Below, piece after piece: positions 1-8,908 of a DNA stretch of 48,143 nucleotides (the stretch's first letter is position 1; each line of letters starts with the position of its first letter). Where the stretch lies: contig CADCCP010000007.1 of NCBI GenBank assembly GCA_902800005.1, positions 1 through 48,143 on the forward strand, written 5' to 3'. The translations under genes were made by a program, and so were the position numbers. Below the pieces are notes generated by a model. That model was not told where the DNA came from. It saw only the letters and a program-made list of their open reading frames with translations, and searched no databases. This stretch comes from an uncultured Ruminococcus sp. (GTDB taxonomy: Bacteria; Bacillota; Clostridia; Oscillospirales; Acutalibacteraceae).

Positions 1-28
1 CACACCCCTTTCCAAAAAAAACTGATTT

Positions 29-517
29 TTATTGGATATTAAGATAGTGCAAAAGAAATTTCTCGGCAAGACTGTTCGGTTTGATATTTTCGCAAGCCTG
101 TTCATGTGTGAACCACTGTGCTTTGTCAACTTCACCTGTATTCAGGTGTGCAAGACTTTCATTTTCCACCGTACACGCATAATTCAGCATAAGTGTATTT
201 GTCTTTTCAAAATACTCGCTTTTATTGAAGTGCATATCAATGACTTTAAGTCCCGTTTCTTCCATTACTTCACGCATAACGGCATTTTCCGCATTCTCGC
301 CTTTATTAACGTATCCTGCAACAAGAATGTTATTTTTCCTGCCATACTGCTGTATCAAAAGAATTTCGGTTTTATCGGGATTTTCTACTATCATGCTGAC
401 TGCCGTTGAAAATATCGGGAATCTGTATTCACCGCACTTTTCACAATACGGTATCTTTCCTTCATTTTCCAATTCTCTTTCCGTCAGCTTTGTACCGCAT
501 TCATAACAGTATTTCAT
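29..517 (-). CDS. Nudix hydrolase with N-terminal zinc ribbon (NudC-like)
   Basis: A 162-residue protein that probably hydrolyses a nucleoside diphosphate linked to another moiety; NADH or a related dinucleotide is the likely substrate because the layout resembles NudC. Residues 4-30 hold two CxxC pairs (CYEC, CEKC) that would bind zinc. A full Nudix box, matching GX5EX7REUXEEXGU, starts at GYVNKGE (about residue 68) and ends REVMEETGL, so the metal-binding glutamates are intact. The ATG overlaps the stop of the upstream membrane-protein gene (ATGA) and has GGAG nine bases before it, so the two are co-transcribed. It is shorter than full NudC (about 260 residues). The exact substrate is unknown. 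Confidence 0.88.
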   Translation of the reverse strand: MKYCYECGTKLTERELENEGKIPYCEKCGEYRFPIFSTAVSMIVENPDKTEILLIQQYGRKNNILVAGYVNKGENAENAVMREVMEETGLKVIDMHFNKSEYFEKTNTLMLNYACTVENESLAHLNTGEVDKAQWFTHEQACENIKPNSLAEKFLLHYLNIQ

Positions 518-1503
518 TTTACATTCTCCTTTTCCGTGTGCTGTTCGGGCAGGACTGCTTTTTTTGGCACAGGCGTAGCTTTGACAAGTTTTCCGAAAAC
601 CATTGCCAAAGTTATGAACACTATACCTCCAAGCATGATCTCTACAGGATAAAAATATAATTCAGTCTCACCGATGATAAACGGAAGGATCGCAATTGCT
701 CCTGCGGGAGGAAAATATACTTTTATCATCTTCATTGTATATAACACCAACATGATAACGCCGAATACCACCACTGTCAAAGGCAAATTCAAGATCGTGC
801 ATAAAAGCATCCTCGAAAATGCCCCCAAAAATGCCGCCAGTGTAGTCATTATCAGCACAGGGACAGGTATCTTTCTAACACTGCTTTTGTGATATGTAAA
901 TTCGCAGAATGCTACTATCAGCGGCGGAGCTATTATAAATCTTATATCCAGATGTAAAGCAAATCCCGTCATTACCGCCATAACTATTATAATAAATGTC
1001 CACCTCTTGATTTCAAGAGGAACATCATAGAATATAGGCTTGTATCTGTATACTTTTTTCAGTTTCTTTTTTTCAAGCAGTATCTGCCCCCCTGCCACAA
1101 CTGCCGTCAGGATTATGACCGACAGCGGATATATTATATTGTTGACCTCCGTTAATATCGGCAATATACACGCTGATATAAGCGGCAGCATAGTCGTCTG
1201 CGATATAAGCACAAGTGCCATACATACAAGCATCCCCACCACTATTTTCAGATACAGCGGTGCTTCTTCGATATAAGCCGATATGTAATAGCCTGCACCT
1301 GCGGCTATCGACATGAACAACAGCATTTTTTCACGGTTCGTTCTCCATATATGCTTTGGGGACAGCCATGCACCTATCACCAATGCAGCTGTTTCAGGGA
1401 AGATGATCTCATTTTCCATGAGTATCTCCGACAGAAATACCATGATAGTCACAAGCCCTGCGGACAGCCATATTTTTATATTTATCTTCTTATTTAATGT
1501 CAA
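514..1503 (-). CDS. HPP-family-like polytopic membrane protein
   Basis: An integral membrane protein of 329 residues with about nine or ten hydrophobic segments in two similar halves. The second half contains YFPPAGAIAILPF, which resembles the PPAGA signature of HPP-family membrane proteins; some HPP members carry nitrite, but no substrate can be read here. The frame is open from 1563, but a TTG at 1503 has GGAGGT seven bases upstream, whereas the 1563 start has no such site, so 1503 is preferred. It is first in a two-gene unit with the Nudix gene, overlapping it by four bases. Family assignment is moderate; the membrane nature is clear. Confidence 0.68.
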   Translation of the reverse strand: MTLNKKINIKIWLSAGLVTIMVFLSEILMENEIIFPETAALVIGAWLSPKHIWRTNREKMLLFMSIAAGAGYYISAYIEEAPLYLKIVVGMLVCMALVLISQTTMLPLISACILPILTEVNNIIYPLSVIILTAVVAGGQILLEKKKLKKVYRYKPIFYDVPLEIKRWTFIIIVMAVMTGFALHLDIRFIIAPPLIVAFCEFTYHKSSVRKIPVPVLIMTTLAAFLGAFSRMLLCTILNLPLTVVVFGVIMLVLYTMKMIKVYFPPAGAIAILPFIIGETELYFYPVEIMLGGIVFITLAMVFGKLVKATPVPKKAVLPEQHTEKENVK

Positions 1504-1589
1504 AACAAAGACCTCCTTTCCATCTATACGATCAATGATAACAGCATTTGGATAAAAAATCAACCCCCCTGAACTTCTTTCGGAAAAAC

Positions 1590-1619
1590 TTGATTTTTGA
1601 TTGAATTAAGGGATATAAT
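1590..1619 (+). promoter_or_regulatory. Promoter for the DUF1275 gene
   Basis: TTGATT (1590-1595) and TATAAT (1614-1619) are separated by 18 bases. Transcription would begin near 1626, leaving a short leader before the TTG start at 1649. Confidence 0.55.
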
Positions 1620-1648
1620 GTGATACAATTTTCTCAGAGGTGAGAGCT

Positions 1649-2344
1649 TTGAAAAAGTATCATACAAAAGAACAAATGTCCGAAGCCTTCCTGACAGGTG
1701 CTGTTTTATCCGTTGTAGGCGGATACTTTGATGCATACACCTATATTGCAAGAGGAGGCGTATTTGCAAATGCACAGACAGGAAATATTGTCCTGCTCGG
1801 TGTAAAGCTGATGCAGGGGGACTTTCTGAAAGCATTGACATATCTTATACCCATATTTGCATTCATACTCGGCGTATTCGTGGCAGAGTACATACGAAAA
1901 TTCGGAAATTCCAAGCATCTTCACTGGAGACAGATCATCATTCTGATCGAGATAGTCATAGTAACAGCGGCAGCATTCATGCCAAACGGTGAAAAAGGTT
2001 TTCCTGCTTATGACATGATAGTGAATGTGGCAATATCTTTTGTATGTTCCCTTCAGGTGCAGAGCTTCAGAAAAATTCACGGCATAACCTGTGCCACCAC
2101 CATGTGTACCGGAAATATGCGTAGCTTTGCCGACAATCTCGTACACTATGCCGATACAAAAAACAAGCAGTCTCTGAAAAATGCCGCAAAGTATTTTCTC
2201 ATCAATTTTTTCTTTATCATAGGTGCAGTTATCAGTGCATTCCTGGCGAATATATTCGGAGAATTGTCTGTTATCTTCTGTGCAGGGGGACTTTTTGCCG
2301 TACTCATTCTAATGTTCATAAAGCCCTTTGAAATCACTCACTAA
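1649..2344 (+). CDS. DUF1275 (YoaK-like) membrane protein
   Basis: A 231-residue inner-membrane protein with six predicted hydrophobic segments. The N-terminal GGYFDAYTYI, then GVFANAQTGNIV and FRKIHGITCATTMCTGN, are the conserved blocks of the DUF1275/YoaK family, whose function is not established. GTG at 1640 is in frame but lacks a ribosome site; TTG at 1649 follows GAGGTGA at the right distance and is chosen. Its end overlaps the open frame of the next gene, but the likely start of that gene lies 58 bases downstream of this stop, so the two are consecutive rather than overlapping and probably share one transcript. Confidence 0.82.
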   Translation: MKKYHTKEQMSEAFLTGAVLSVVGGYFDAYTYIARGGVFANAQTGNIVLLGVKLMQGDFLKALTYLIPIFAFILGVFVAEYIRKFGNSKHLHWRQIIILIEIVIVTAAAFMPNGEKGFPAYDMIVNVAISFVCSLQVQSFRKIHGITCATTMCTGNMRSFADNLVHYADTKNKQSLKNAAKYFLINFFFIIGAVISAFLANIFGELSVIFCAGGLFAVLILMFIKPFEITH

Positions 2345-2402
2345 ACAAAACGATCTGCATATTATGTTAGCAGGAACATCAAATGCAGATCGGGGTGAAA
2401 AT

Positions 2403-2957
2403 GTGGGTATCACGGAGATATTCCTGCTAAGCACCGCTGCAAGCCTTGATGCCTTCAGCATAGGGGCTTCATGCAGCTTTTCAGGCATCAGAACACCTTT
2501 CAAAGCCAAATTAATCATGTGTATCATATCATTTGCCGTGACGAGTGCCGCTGTATGCTTCGGAGACCTTCTGAGCAATATCATTTCCGATATGCTCGGC
2601 AAGATAATAGGTGCAGCCATGCTGGGCGGACTTGGTATATATATGCTTTCAAGTGCCGCTCTCGACAGGGAGCCTGTTGAATGCGACAGGGACAATTCCT
2701 CTGTCATTGACGGCAGGGAAGCCTGTTTTATGGGACTTGCCATGTCAGTTGACTGCTTCATGGTCGGCATGACGGCAGGCATGGCAGGCAACAACGGTAT
2801 ACTTGTTCCGATAATATGCGGCATTTTCCAAATGCTGTTTCTGTATATCGGAGAGTTCACTGCAACGCATATCGCACAGCATTTGCAGAAAAAACATTTC
2901 AGCATTTTTTCCGGTACTCTCCTTATACTGACGGGTATTTCAAGATTTTTTATGTAA
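2403..2957 (+). CDS. MntP/YtaF-family membrane protein (manganese exporter or sporulation protein)
   Basis: A 184-residue protein with six hydrophobic helices in two inverted halves, each opening with an acidic motif: SLDAFSIGAS near the N-terminus and SVDCFMVGMTAG in the second half. These are the metal-path aspartates of the MntP manganese exporter fold; the GASCSFSG and GIRTPFKAK wording is closer to the sporulation relative YtaF. The frame is open from 2328, but GTG at 2403 follows GGGGTGA by four bases and removes a non-membrane lead, so it is preferred. No yybP-ykoY manganese riboswitch fits in the 58-base gap upstream, which leans slightly toward YtaF. Confidence 0.78.
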   Translation: MGITEIFLLSTAASLDAFSIGASCSFSGIRTPFKAKLIMCIISFAVTSAAVCFGDLLSNIISDMLGKIIGAAMLGGLGIYMLSSAALDREPVECDRDNSSVIDGREACFMGLAMSVDCFMVGMTAGMAGNNGILVPIICGIFQMLFLYIGEFTATHIAQHLQKKHFSIFSGTLLILTGISRFFM

Positions 2958-2966
2958 AAAAACACA

Positions 2967-3009
2967 AGTTCGATAAAGTGCCGCTCTCTCTGCCGCACTT
3001 TACCGAACT
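2967..3009. terminator. Bidirectional terminator between mntP/ytaF and asnB
   Basis: A hairpin whose 15-base arms (2967-2981 and 2995-3009) pair with one mismatch. A-run on the left and T-run on the right let it end transcription from both convergent genes. Confidence 0.85.
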
Positions 3010-3017
3010 CTTATTTT

Positions 3018-4901
3018 TTACAGTTCGTTTGAGGGAAGTGTCACGCCTTCAGGACGTTTTATATCACTGTCACCGAAATATATATCATACCATACAAGAA
3101 ATACATATATCGTCCAGACTTTACGGCTGTTGTCCTCTTTACCGTTGAAGTGGTCATCAAGATATGACACGATAAGGTCTGTATTGAAAAATTTCTTTGC
3201 CGTTTCAGATGTGAACATCTCTTTTACTTTGTTGTAGTATGTTTCATCCTTGAGCCATACCCTTGTCGGTACGGGGAAACCCAATTTTTCTTTCTGAGCA
3301 GTTGCCTTGGGCAGATGACGAAGTGCTGCCTGACGCATAGCATATTTTGTCGTACCTTTTGCAATACGATACTTTGTCGGGATAGTCCTTGCTACCTTCC
3401 ATACTTCTTTGTCGAGGAACGGTACACGCAATTCAAGTGAATTTGCCATGCTCATTCTGTCGGCTTTCAGAAGGATGTCCCCTACCATCCATAAATTTAT
3501 ATCAAGATACTGCATTTTCGTCACTTCATCATAGTCTTTCACACGGTCATAAAAATTCCTGCACAAGTCCTGCGGGCGTGTGACGATGGAATCATCTTTT
3601 AAGATCTTCCTCTTTTCTTCATCGTCATACATGAAAGCATTGCCTATAAATTTATCTTCGGTTTTTCTTGCACCTCTGAGAATATATCCCCTGCCTTTGA
3701 TATGGGGCATTTTCTTGGCAAATCTCGCAAGTGCATAACGCATTTTCTGAGGGATCACAGCTTGATAGAATTTGAAAACATGGGGTTCATTGTAGACGGT
3801 GTAACCGCCGAACAGTTCATCTGCACCTTCGCCCGACAAAACGACTTTTACAAATTTGCTTGCCAGATTGCAGACAAAGTACAGTGCAATGCAGGACGGA
3901 TCGGCTAACGGCTGATCCATATGATACTGCACTTTCGGAACGGCTGACCAAAATTCTTCCGAACCGATAAGATGTGTATGATGATCCACTCCTATCTCTT
4001 TGGAGAGATTTTCAGCCCAGCTTATCTCATTGTACTTTGTTCCGAAGTCAAAGCCGACCGTGAAAGTCTTTTGATCGGCAAAGTATGTTGAAACATAACT
4101 TGAATCCACTCCGCTTGACAGAAAACACCCTACTTCAACATCACTTATCTTGTGGGCATTGACGGAGTTTTCAAAAGCCTCTTCAATATTGTCAATAGCA
4201 TCATCTATTTTCAGATTTTTGTCCGGTTCAAAAGTCGCTTCAAAGTAACGGGTAGTTTTGACCTTGCCGTTACGATACCACATATAATGTCCCGGCAAAA
4301 GACAATATATACCCTCAAAGAAAGTTTCCGGCGGTACAACATACTGAAATGACAGATAATTGTCCAAAGCCTTATAATTAAATCTCTTTCTGTACTTGGG
4401 AAATTCAAGTATACTCTTTATCTCGGAAGCATACACAAGCTGACCGTCAATGACCGCATAATGCATAGGCTTTATACCGAAGAAATCCCTTGCAATGAAA
4501 ACGGACTTGTCCTTTATATTGTATATGGCAAAACCGAACATTCCACGCAGTTTATTAAGCAGTTTTTCTCCCCACTGTTCAAAACCGTGTATAAGCACTT
4601 CAGAATCTGTACTTGTAGTGAAAGTGTGTCCGAGAGAAATGAGTTCTTCACGCAGTTCTTTGTAGTTATATATCTCACCGTTGAACGTCAGTACAAGCGT
4701 TTTGTCTTCATTGTAGATAGGCTGACTGCCATTATCAAGGTCAATAATGCTAAGACGGCGGAATCCCATTGAGATATTCTTGTCTTTATCCATGTAGTAG
4801 CCGAAACTGTCAGGACCTCTGTGGGTGATGACATCCGTCATGTTTTCCAATACTTTATCTCTGTCGGGGACTTCACCGGTAAATCCGCATAATCCGCACA
4901 T
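3018..4901 (-). CDS. asnB: Asparagine synthase (glutamine-hydrolysing)
   Basis: Makes asparagine from aspartate, glutamine and ATP in the cytoplasm. The protein is 627 residues, normal for AsnB. Starting at 4901 gives MCGLCGF, placing the glutaminase nucleophile Cys as the first residue after Met removal; the in-frame TTG at 4910 would bury it and has no spacing from the GGAGA site. The class II glutaminase domain (RGPDSFG, FNGEIYN) fills about residues 1-190. The synthetase domain follows, with the pyrophosphate loop SSGVDSS and the SGEGADELFGGY motif. It is a single-gene unit with its own promoter and a shared terminator. All catalytic motifs are intact. Confidence 0.97.
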   Translation of the reverse strand: MCGLCGFTGEVPDRDKVLENMTDVITHRGPDSFGYYMDKDKNISMGFRRLSIIDLDNGSQPIYNEDKTLVLTFNGEIYNYKELREELISLGHTFTTSTDSEVLIHGFEQWGEKLLNKLRGMFGFAIYNIKDKSVFIARDFFGIKPMHYAVIDGQLVYASEIKSILEFPKYRKRFNYKALDNYLSFQYVVPPETFFEGIYCLLPGHYMWYRNGKVKTTRYFEATFEPDKNLKIDDAIDNIEEAFENSVNAHKISDVEVGCFLSSGVDSSYVSTYFADQKTFTVGFDFGTKYNEISWAENLSKEIGVDHHTHLIGSEEFWSAVPKVQYHMDQPLADPSCIALYFVCNLASKFVKVVLSGEGADELFGGYTVYNEPHVFKFYQAVIPQKMRYALARFAKKMPHIKGRGYILRGARKTEDKFIGNAFMYDDEEKRKILKDDSIVTRPQDLCRNFYDRVKDYDEVTKMQYLDINLWMVGDILLKADRMSMANSLELRVPFLDKEVWKVARTIPTKYRIAKGTTKYAMRQAALRHLPKATAQKEKLGFPVPTRVWLKDETYYNKVKEMFTSETAKKFFNTDLIVSYLDDHFNGKEDNSRKVWTIYVFLVWYDIYFGDSDIKRPEGVTLPSNEL

Positions 4902-4937
4902 ATCAAACAATCTCCTTTTCCTTTTTTTTACAAAGCA

Positions 4938-4966
4938 ATTTTACCACATACATCACAAACTTTCAA
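4938..4966 (-). promoter_or_regulatory. Promoter for asnB
   Basis: On the minus strand TTGAAA (4961-4966) and TAAAAT (4938-4943) are 17 bases apart, with TG before the -10 box. Transcription would start about 30 bases before the AsnB ATG. Confidence 0.6.
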
Positions 4967-5084
4967 TATCAAAAAATTATTCTTAAAATGTGATTTCAAA
5001 ATACAGTACAAAAAATTCTTCAAAATCCGTGTTTTTTGGAATCGATTTGACAATATTTAAAAATTTCCATTTATACATTGAATT

Positions 5085-5112
5085 TTGACAGAAATAATTA
5101 TATACTTAGATA
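5085..5112 (+). promoter_or_regulatory. Promoter for the O-antigen ligase-like gene
   Basis: TTGACA at 5085-5090 and TAGATA at 5107-5112, 16 bases apart. The perfect -35 box overlaps the first codon of the longest open frame, which supports the later start at 5136. Confidence 0.55.
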
Positions 5113-5135
5113 AAAAGACAGAAAGAAGTGATCGT

Positions 5136-6704
5136 ATGGAAGTTGTGGGCAAACTTGGCATATTGCTGAAAAAGTTTTTCAACAGTATGGAATGTTTCAG
5201 GTTTGTGCTGTTTCTGGCACTGTTTTTCGGGATAGAGATGATATCGAATATCACAATGGGTATCATCATGCTGTGGTCGTTGTATTTGGGAGTATACAGG
5301 CTTATCATCAAGGGCGGTATCAGGCGTATCCGTTACAGAAAGATCATCTATCTGTTTTTAGGATTTGCAGTTCTGACGGTAATATTACACTCCGCAACAA
5401 ATCTTGCCGACAATTTGGTGATCGTATATGTCATGGCGGTGTATTTTTTTCAGATATGCGGGCTTTACTCCGAAAAAAGCAATATCCGCTGTCAGAGAGA
5501 GATCAAAAGGATACTTCAGTTCATCGTCATAGCTACAAGCATTATCATGATAATAGGCTTTATCGGTCTTGCAGTATTCCCAAAAGGCATCACATGGAGA
5601 GACTGGCACTTCATTCTGTATGAAAACAGATTTGTCGGCATACTCTTCAATGCCAACGTCACGGGATTTTACGGAGTAATGGCAGTCATTGCGTGTCACA
5701 TACTGTGGAGGATCATACGGGCTCAAAAACAGCTTTCCGCAAGGAGAAAAATCTTTTATGTCATATGCATAACCATCAATGCAATGGCACTGTTCCTGTC
5801 GGATTCCAATGCCTCGCTGCTGTTTCTGGTAGCATACTGCTCATTCGTGATGTTCTACATACTTTTCAGAGACTTCGGCAAAAAAAGAATGCATGGTTTC
5901 ATTCTTAGAATAGCCGCAACCGTTTTATCATTTGTAGTCATAATAACATCACTGGTATTTTTCAGGATGGTCACACAAAGTCAGGTATCTCTCGCCATCA
6001 CTTCCGGACACTCCAAGGCAGAGCTTTCAACAGGTACTGCCACAGAAGGCGGTGTGGTCGAACTGAAAGATGACGAGTACAGAGAGAATATGTTCGGTCA
6101 CAAAAATACAAACATAGACAGCGGACGTTTCAAAGTATGGGTGCAGGCAGTACAGATGTTTGAAAAATTCCCGCTTATGGGTATCGGCAAGGCAAATATC
6201 GTGGACTACGGTGCATTATATATAGGCGGCTTGAGATACAGTGATTTCCATAACGGAATGATAACTATTCTTATAAGCTACGGACTTGTTGGAATGAATC
6301 TTTTTATCGTATTTTCACTGACTATCGCCAAGGATATTATCAAGACCATATTCATATACAAGAAAAAATGCCGTGATGACGGAAGCGTTCCCGTACTTGC
6401 AGCAGCATTCTGCATATCATATGTCATATATTCAATGTTTGAACTTGCTCTGCTTGCTGGCATCTCCTACAGGATATATATATTTTGGCTGATAATAGGC
6501 TTTGCTCTCAGCTATGTCAGAAAATACAATATACAGTCAAAGTACAGTACTGAAAGTTCCGATCAGACAGTGACAGACCTGCCTTCAGCAGTCGAAAATA
6601 TCCGTAAAAGACGTAAACTCAGACTTCGTGATAATGCGGCACTGATGAAAATATATATCGAAAACAATCCAAAAGTAGAAAAACTCCTGCATAAAGAAGA
6701 GTAA
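5136..6704 (+). CDS. O-antigen ligase/polymerase-like polytopic membrane protein
   Basis: A 522-residue protein with about eleven hydrophobic segments. Between the last groups of helices is a long extracytoplasmic loop with DSGRFKVWVQAVQMF, then FPLMGIG and SDFHNGMITILISYG; this loop (Arg, then His near HNG) is the hallmark of the Wzy/WaaL O-antigen polymerase-ligase superfamily, which joins sugar polymers on lipid carriers or to other acceptors. The last 80 residues are charged and cytoplasmic. The ATG at 5136 follows GAAAGAAGTGA. No glycosyltransferases are adjacent, so its polymer cannot be named; teichuronic acid, capsule or glycoprotein ligation are all possible. Confidence 0.75.
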   Translation: MEVVGKLGILLKKFFNSMECFRFVLFLALFFGIEMISNITMGIIMLWSLYLGVYRLIIKGGIRRIRYRKIIYLFLGFAVLTVILHSATNLADNLVIVYVMAVYFFQICGLYSEKSNIRCQREIKRILQFIVIATSIIMIIGFIGLAVFPKGITWRDWHFILYENRFVGILFNANVTGFYGVMAVIACHILWRIIRAQKQLSARRKIFYVICITINAMALFLSDSNASLLFLVAYCSFVMFYILFRDFGKKRMHGFILRIAATVLSFVVIITSLVFFRMVTQSQVSLAITSGHSKAELSTGTATEGGVVELKDDEYRENMFGHKNTNIDSGRFKVWVQAVQMFEKFPLMGIGKANIVDYGALYIGGLRYSDFHNGMITILISYGLVGMNLFIVFSLTIAKDIIKTIFIYKKKCRDDGSVPVLAAAFCISYVIYSMFELALLAGISYRIYIFWLIIGFALSYVRKYNIQSKYSTESSDQTVTDLPSAVENIRKRRKLRLRDNAALMKIYIENNPKVEKLLHKEE

Positions 6705-6708
6705 AAAT

Positions 6709-6747
6709 GATCGGCTGTTGATGTAAACATCAACAGCCGGTCTTTTT
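6709..6747. terminator. Bidirectional terminator
   Basis: Near-perfect 15-base arms around TAAA (left arm ends at 6723, right arm starts CATCAACAGCC), flanked by A-run and TTTTT. It serves both the ligase-like gene and topA. Confidence 0.9.
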
Positions 6748-8890
6748 ATTCTGTTTCAGCAGATGTCTGTGATACGATCATCTGTACTATTTCAGTTTCT
6801 TCGGAATCATCTTCAACGGAATATCCGCATCCGTCTGCATTGCAGAATAAAACAGGTTTTTTGCCTTTTTTCTTAAAAAGCACTCCACCGCACTGCGGAC
6901 ATTTTTCATTTGTAGGCTGATACCACGAAATAAAGTTGCAATTCGGATAATTTGAGCAGCCGTAAAATAACCTGCCTTTTTTGGTCTTTCTCACGACTAC
7001 GGAACCGCCGCATTTCGGGCAGACCACATCTTTGAGTATATCTATGACTTTCACGATATTCTTGCAGTCAGGAAAACCCGAACAAGCAATGAATTTGCCA
7101 TATCTGCCGAATTTTACGACCATAGGCTTTCCGCATTTGTCGCATACCAGATCGGTCTTATCCTGCTCAAGCTCTATCTTCACATCTTTCATATCCTCTT
7201 TTGCCTGCTTGAGAGTTTTATCGAAATCAGTGTAGAAGTCTGTCAAAAGGTCTACCCAACCGCATTCGCCTTCTTCAACCGTATCAAGTCTCTGTTCCAT
7301 CTGTGCAGTAAATTTGACATTCACTATTTTCGGGAAACGCTCTTCCATGAGCTTTGTAGTGACTTCACCGAGTTCTGTCGGGTAAAGTGTTTTATTTTGA
7401 CGTTTCACATACTCCCTTGATGTGATCGTAGATATTGTCGTAGCATATGTTGAAGGTCTGCCGATACCGTATTCTTCCATAGCTTTTATGAGGGAGGCTT
7501 CCGTATAACGTGCAGGCGGCTGTGTGAAATGCTGATTCGGGATCATCTCCCTGACCTTGACAGGCATATCTTTGATGAGTTCCGGCAGTTCACTTTCTTT
7601 TTCCTCATCACTGTTGTCAGTGCTTTCGACATAAAGCACCGTGTATCCCTCAAAGTCCACTACATAGCCTGATGCTTTGAATATATATCCGTTCACGTTT
7701 ATATCTGCCTGAGTAGTCTTTTGTATGCACTCCGCCATCTGACAGGCAATAAATCTTTCCCATATAAGTTTATAGAGTTTATATTGATCTGATGTAAGAC
7801 TTGCTTTAATGCTGTCGGGAGTGAGAGTTACAGTTGTGGGACGGATGGCTTCATGACCGTCCTGTGCATTGGAACGTGACTTGAAATGCCTGTGACCGCC
7901 TGAAGGCAGATACTTCACACCCCATGTATTTTTGATATAATCCTCTGCGGCATTGAGAGCATCCTCCGACAATCTGAGAGAGTCTGTTCTCATATATGTG
8001 ATAAGACCGACTGCACCCATTCCCTGCACATCTATGCCTTCATACAGTTCCTGTGCAACTTTCATCGTCCTCTTTGACTGGAAGCCGAGTTTTCTTGAAG
8101 CCTCCTGCTGAAGAGTTGACGTGATGAACGGCGGTGCAGGCTGACGTTTTCTTGTACCATGCTTGACCTTCTCCACAAAAGGCTGTGCATCCTTCATCTC
8201 TTCCAGAATTTTTTCAGCCTGTTCTTTTGAAGAAATTTTGATCTTGCCGTCTGCATTTCCGTGAAATGTCGCTGCAAACACCTTTCTGCTGCCTTTGGGA
8301 ATGAATTTTGCATCTATACTCCAATATTCTTCAGGCTTGAAAGCCTTTATCTTTTCTTCACGGTCAACGACTATCCTTACCGCAACAGACTGCACACGAC
8401 CTGCAGAAAGTCCCTTTCTTATTTTCTTTGACAAAAACGGGCTTAATTTATATCCCACAAGTCTGTCTAAAATACGTCTTGCCTGCTGTGCATTCACCAA
8501 GTCGATGTCTATTTTTCTCGGACTGCTCATACCGGTGCTGACACCCGTTTTGGTGATCTCGTTGAAAGTCACTCTGTTGGTATCGTTCAGGTCAAGTCCC
8601 AGAAGATATGCCAAATGCCAAGAAATAGCCTCACCCTCACGGTCGGGGTCTGTCGCAAGATAGACATATTCACTTTTTTCTGCCAACTTGACCAATTCGT
8701 CAGCTAATTTCTCCTTGCCCTTGATGATCTCATACTTCGGGGCAAACTTCTTTTTTATATCCACACTAAGCCTGTTCGGATTCAGGTCTCTTATATGTCC
8801 CATTGAAGCGACCACTTCATATCCCGAACCGAGATATTTTTTGATCGTCTTTGCCTTTGCAGGCGACTCCACTATCACAAGTTTCGACAT
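6746..8890 (-). CDS. topA: DNA topoisomerase I (type IA)
   Basis: Relaxes negative supercoils by cutting one strand and passing the other. It is 714 residues with the TOPRIM domain at the N-terminus (VIVESPAKAKT, DPDREGEAISWH), the type IA core, and the active-site tyrosine at about residue 299 in GLITYMRTDSLRLS. Three C-terminal four-cysteine zinc fingers follow (starting CDKCGKP, CPKCGGS and CPQCGGV), the usual clostridial arrangement; the third is the least regular. The ATG at 8890 has GGAGG five bases upstream; the frame extends five codons further without support. It is last in the aroK-SpoU-dprA-topA run and only 18 bases from dprA. Confidence 0.97.
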   Translation of the reverse strand: MSKLVIVESPAKAKTIKKYLGSGYEVVASMGHIRDLNPNRLSVDIKKKFAPKYEIIKGKEKLADELVKLAEKSEYVYLATDPDREGEAISWHLAYLLGLDLNDTNRVTFNEITKTGVSTGMSSPRKIDIDLVNAQQARRILDRLVGYKLSPFLSKKIRKGLSAGRVQSVAVRIVVDREEKIKAFKPEEYWSIDAKFIPKGSRKVFAATFHGNADGKIKISSKEQAEKILEEMKDAQPFVEKVKHGTRKRQPAPPFITSTLQQEASRKLGFQSKRTMKVAQELYEGIDVQGMGAVGLITYMRTDSLRLSEDALNAAEDYIKNTWGVKYLPSGGHRHFKSRSNAQDGHEAIRPTTVTLTPDSIKASLTSDQYKLYKLIWERFIACQMAECIQKTTQADINVNGYIFKASGYVVDFEGYTVLYVESTDNSDEEKESELPELIKDMPVKVREMIPNQHFTQPPARYTEASLIKAMEEYGIGRPSTYATTISTITSREYVKRQNKTLYPTELGEVTTKLMEERFPKIVNVKFTAQMEQRLDTVEEGECGWVDLLTDFYTDFDKTLKQAKEDMKDVKIELEQDKTDLVCDKCGKPMVVKFGRYGKFIACSGFPDCKNIVKVIDILKDVVCPKCGGSVVVRKTKKGRLFYGCSNYPNCNFISWYQPTNEKCPQCGGVLFKKKGKKPVLFCNADGCGYSVEDDSEETEIVQMIVSQTSAETE

Positions 8891-8908
8891 GATTTCCTCC
8901 AACAAAAA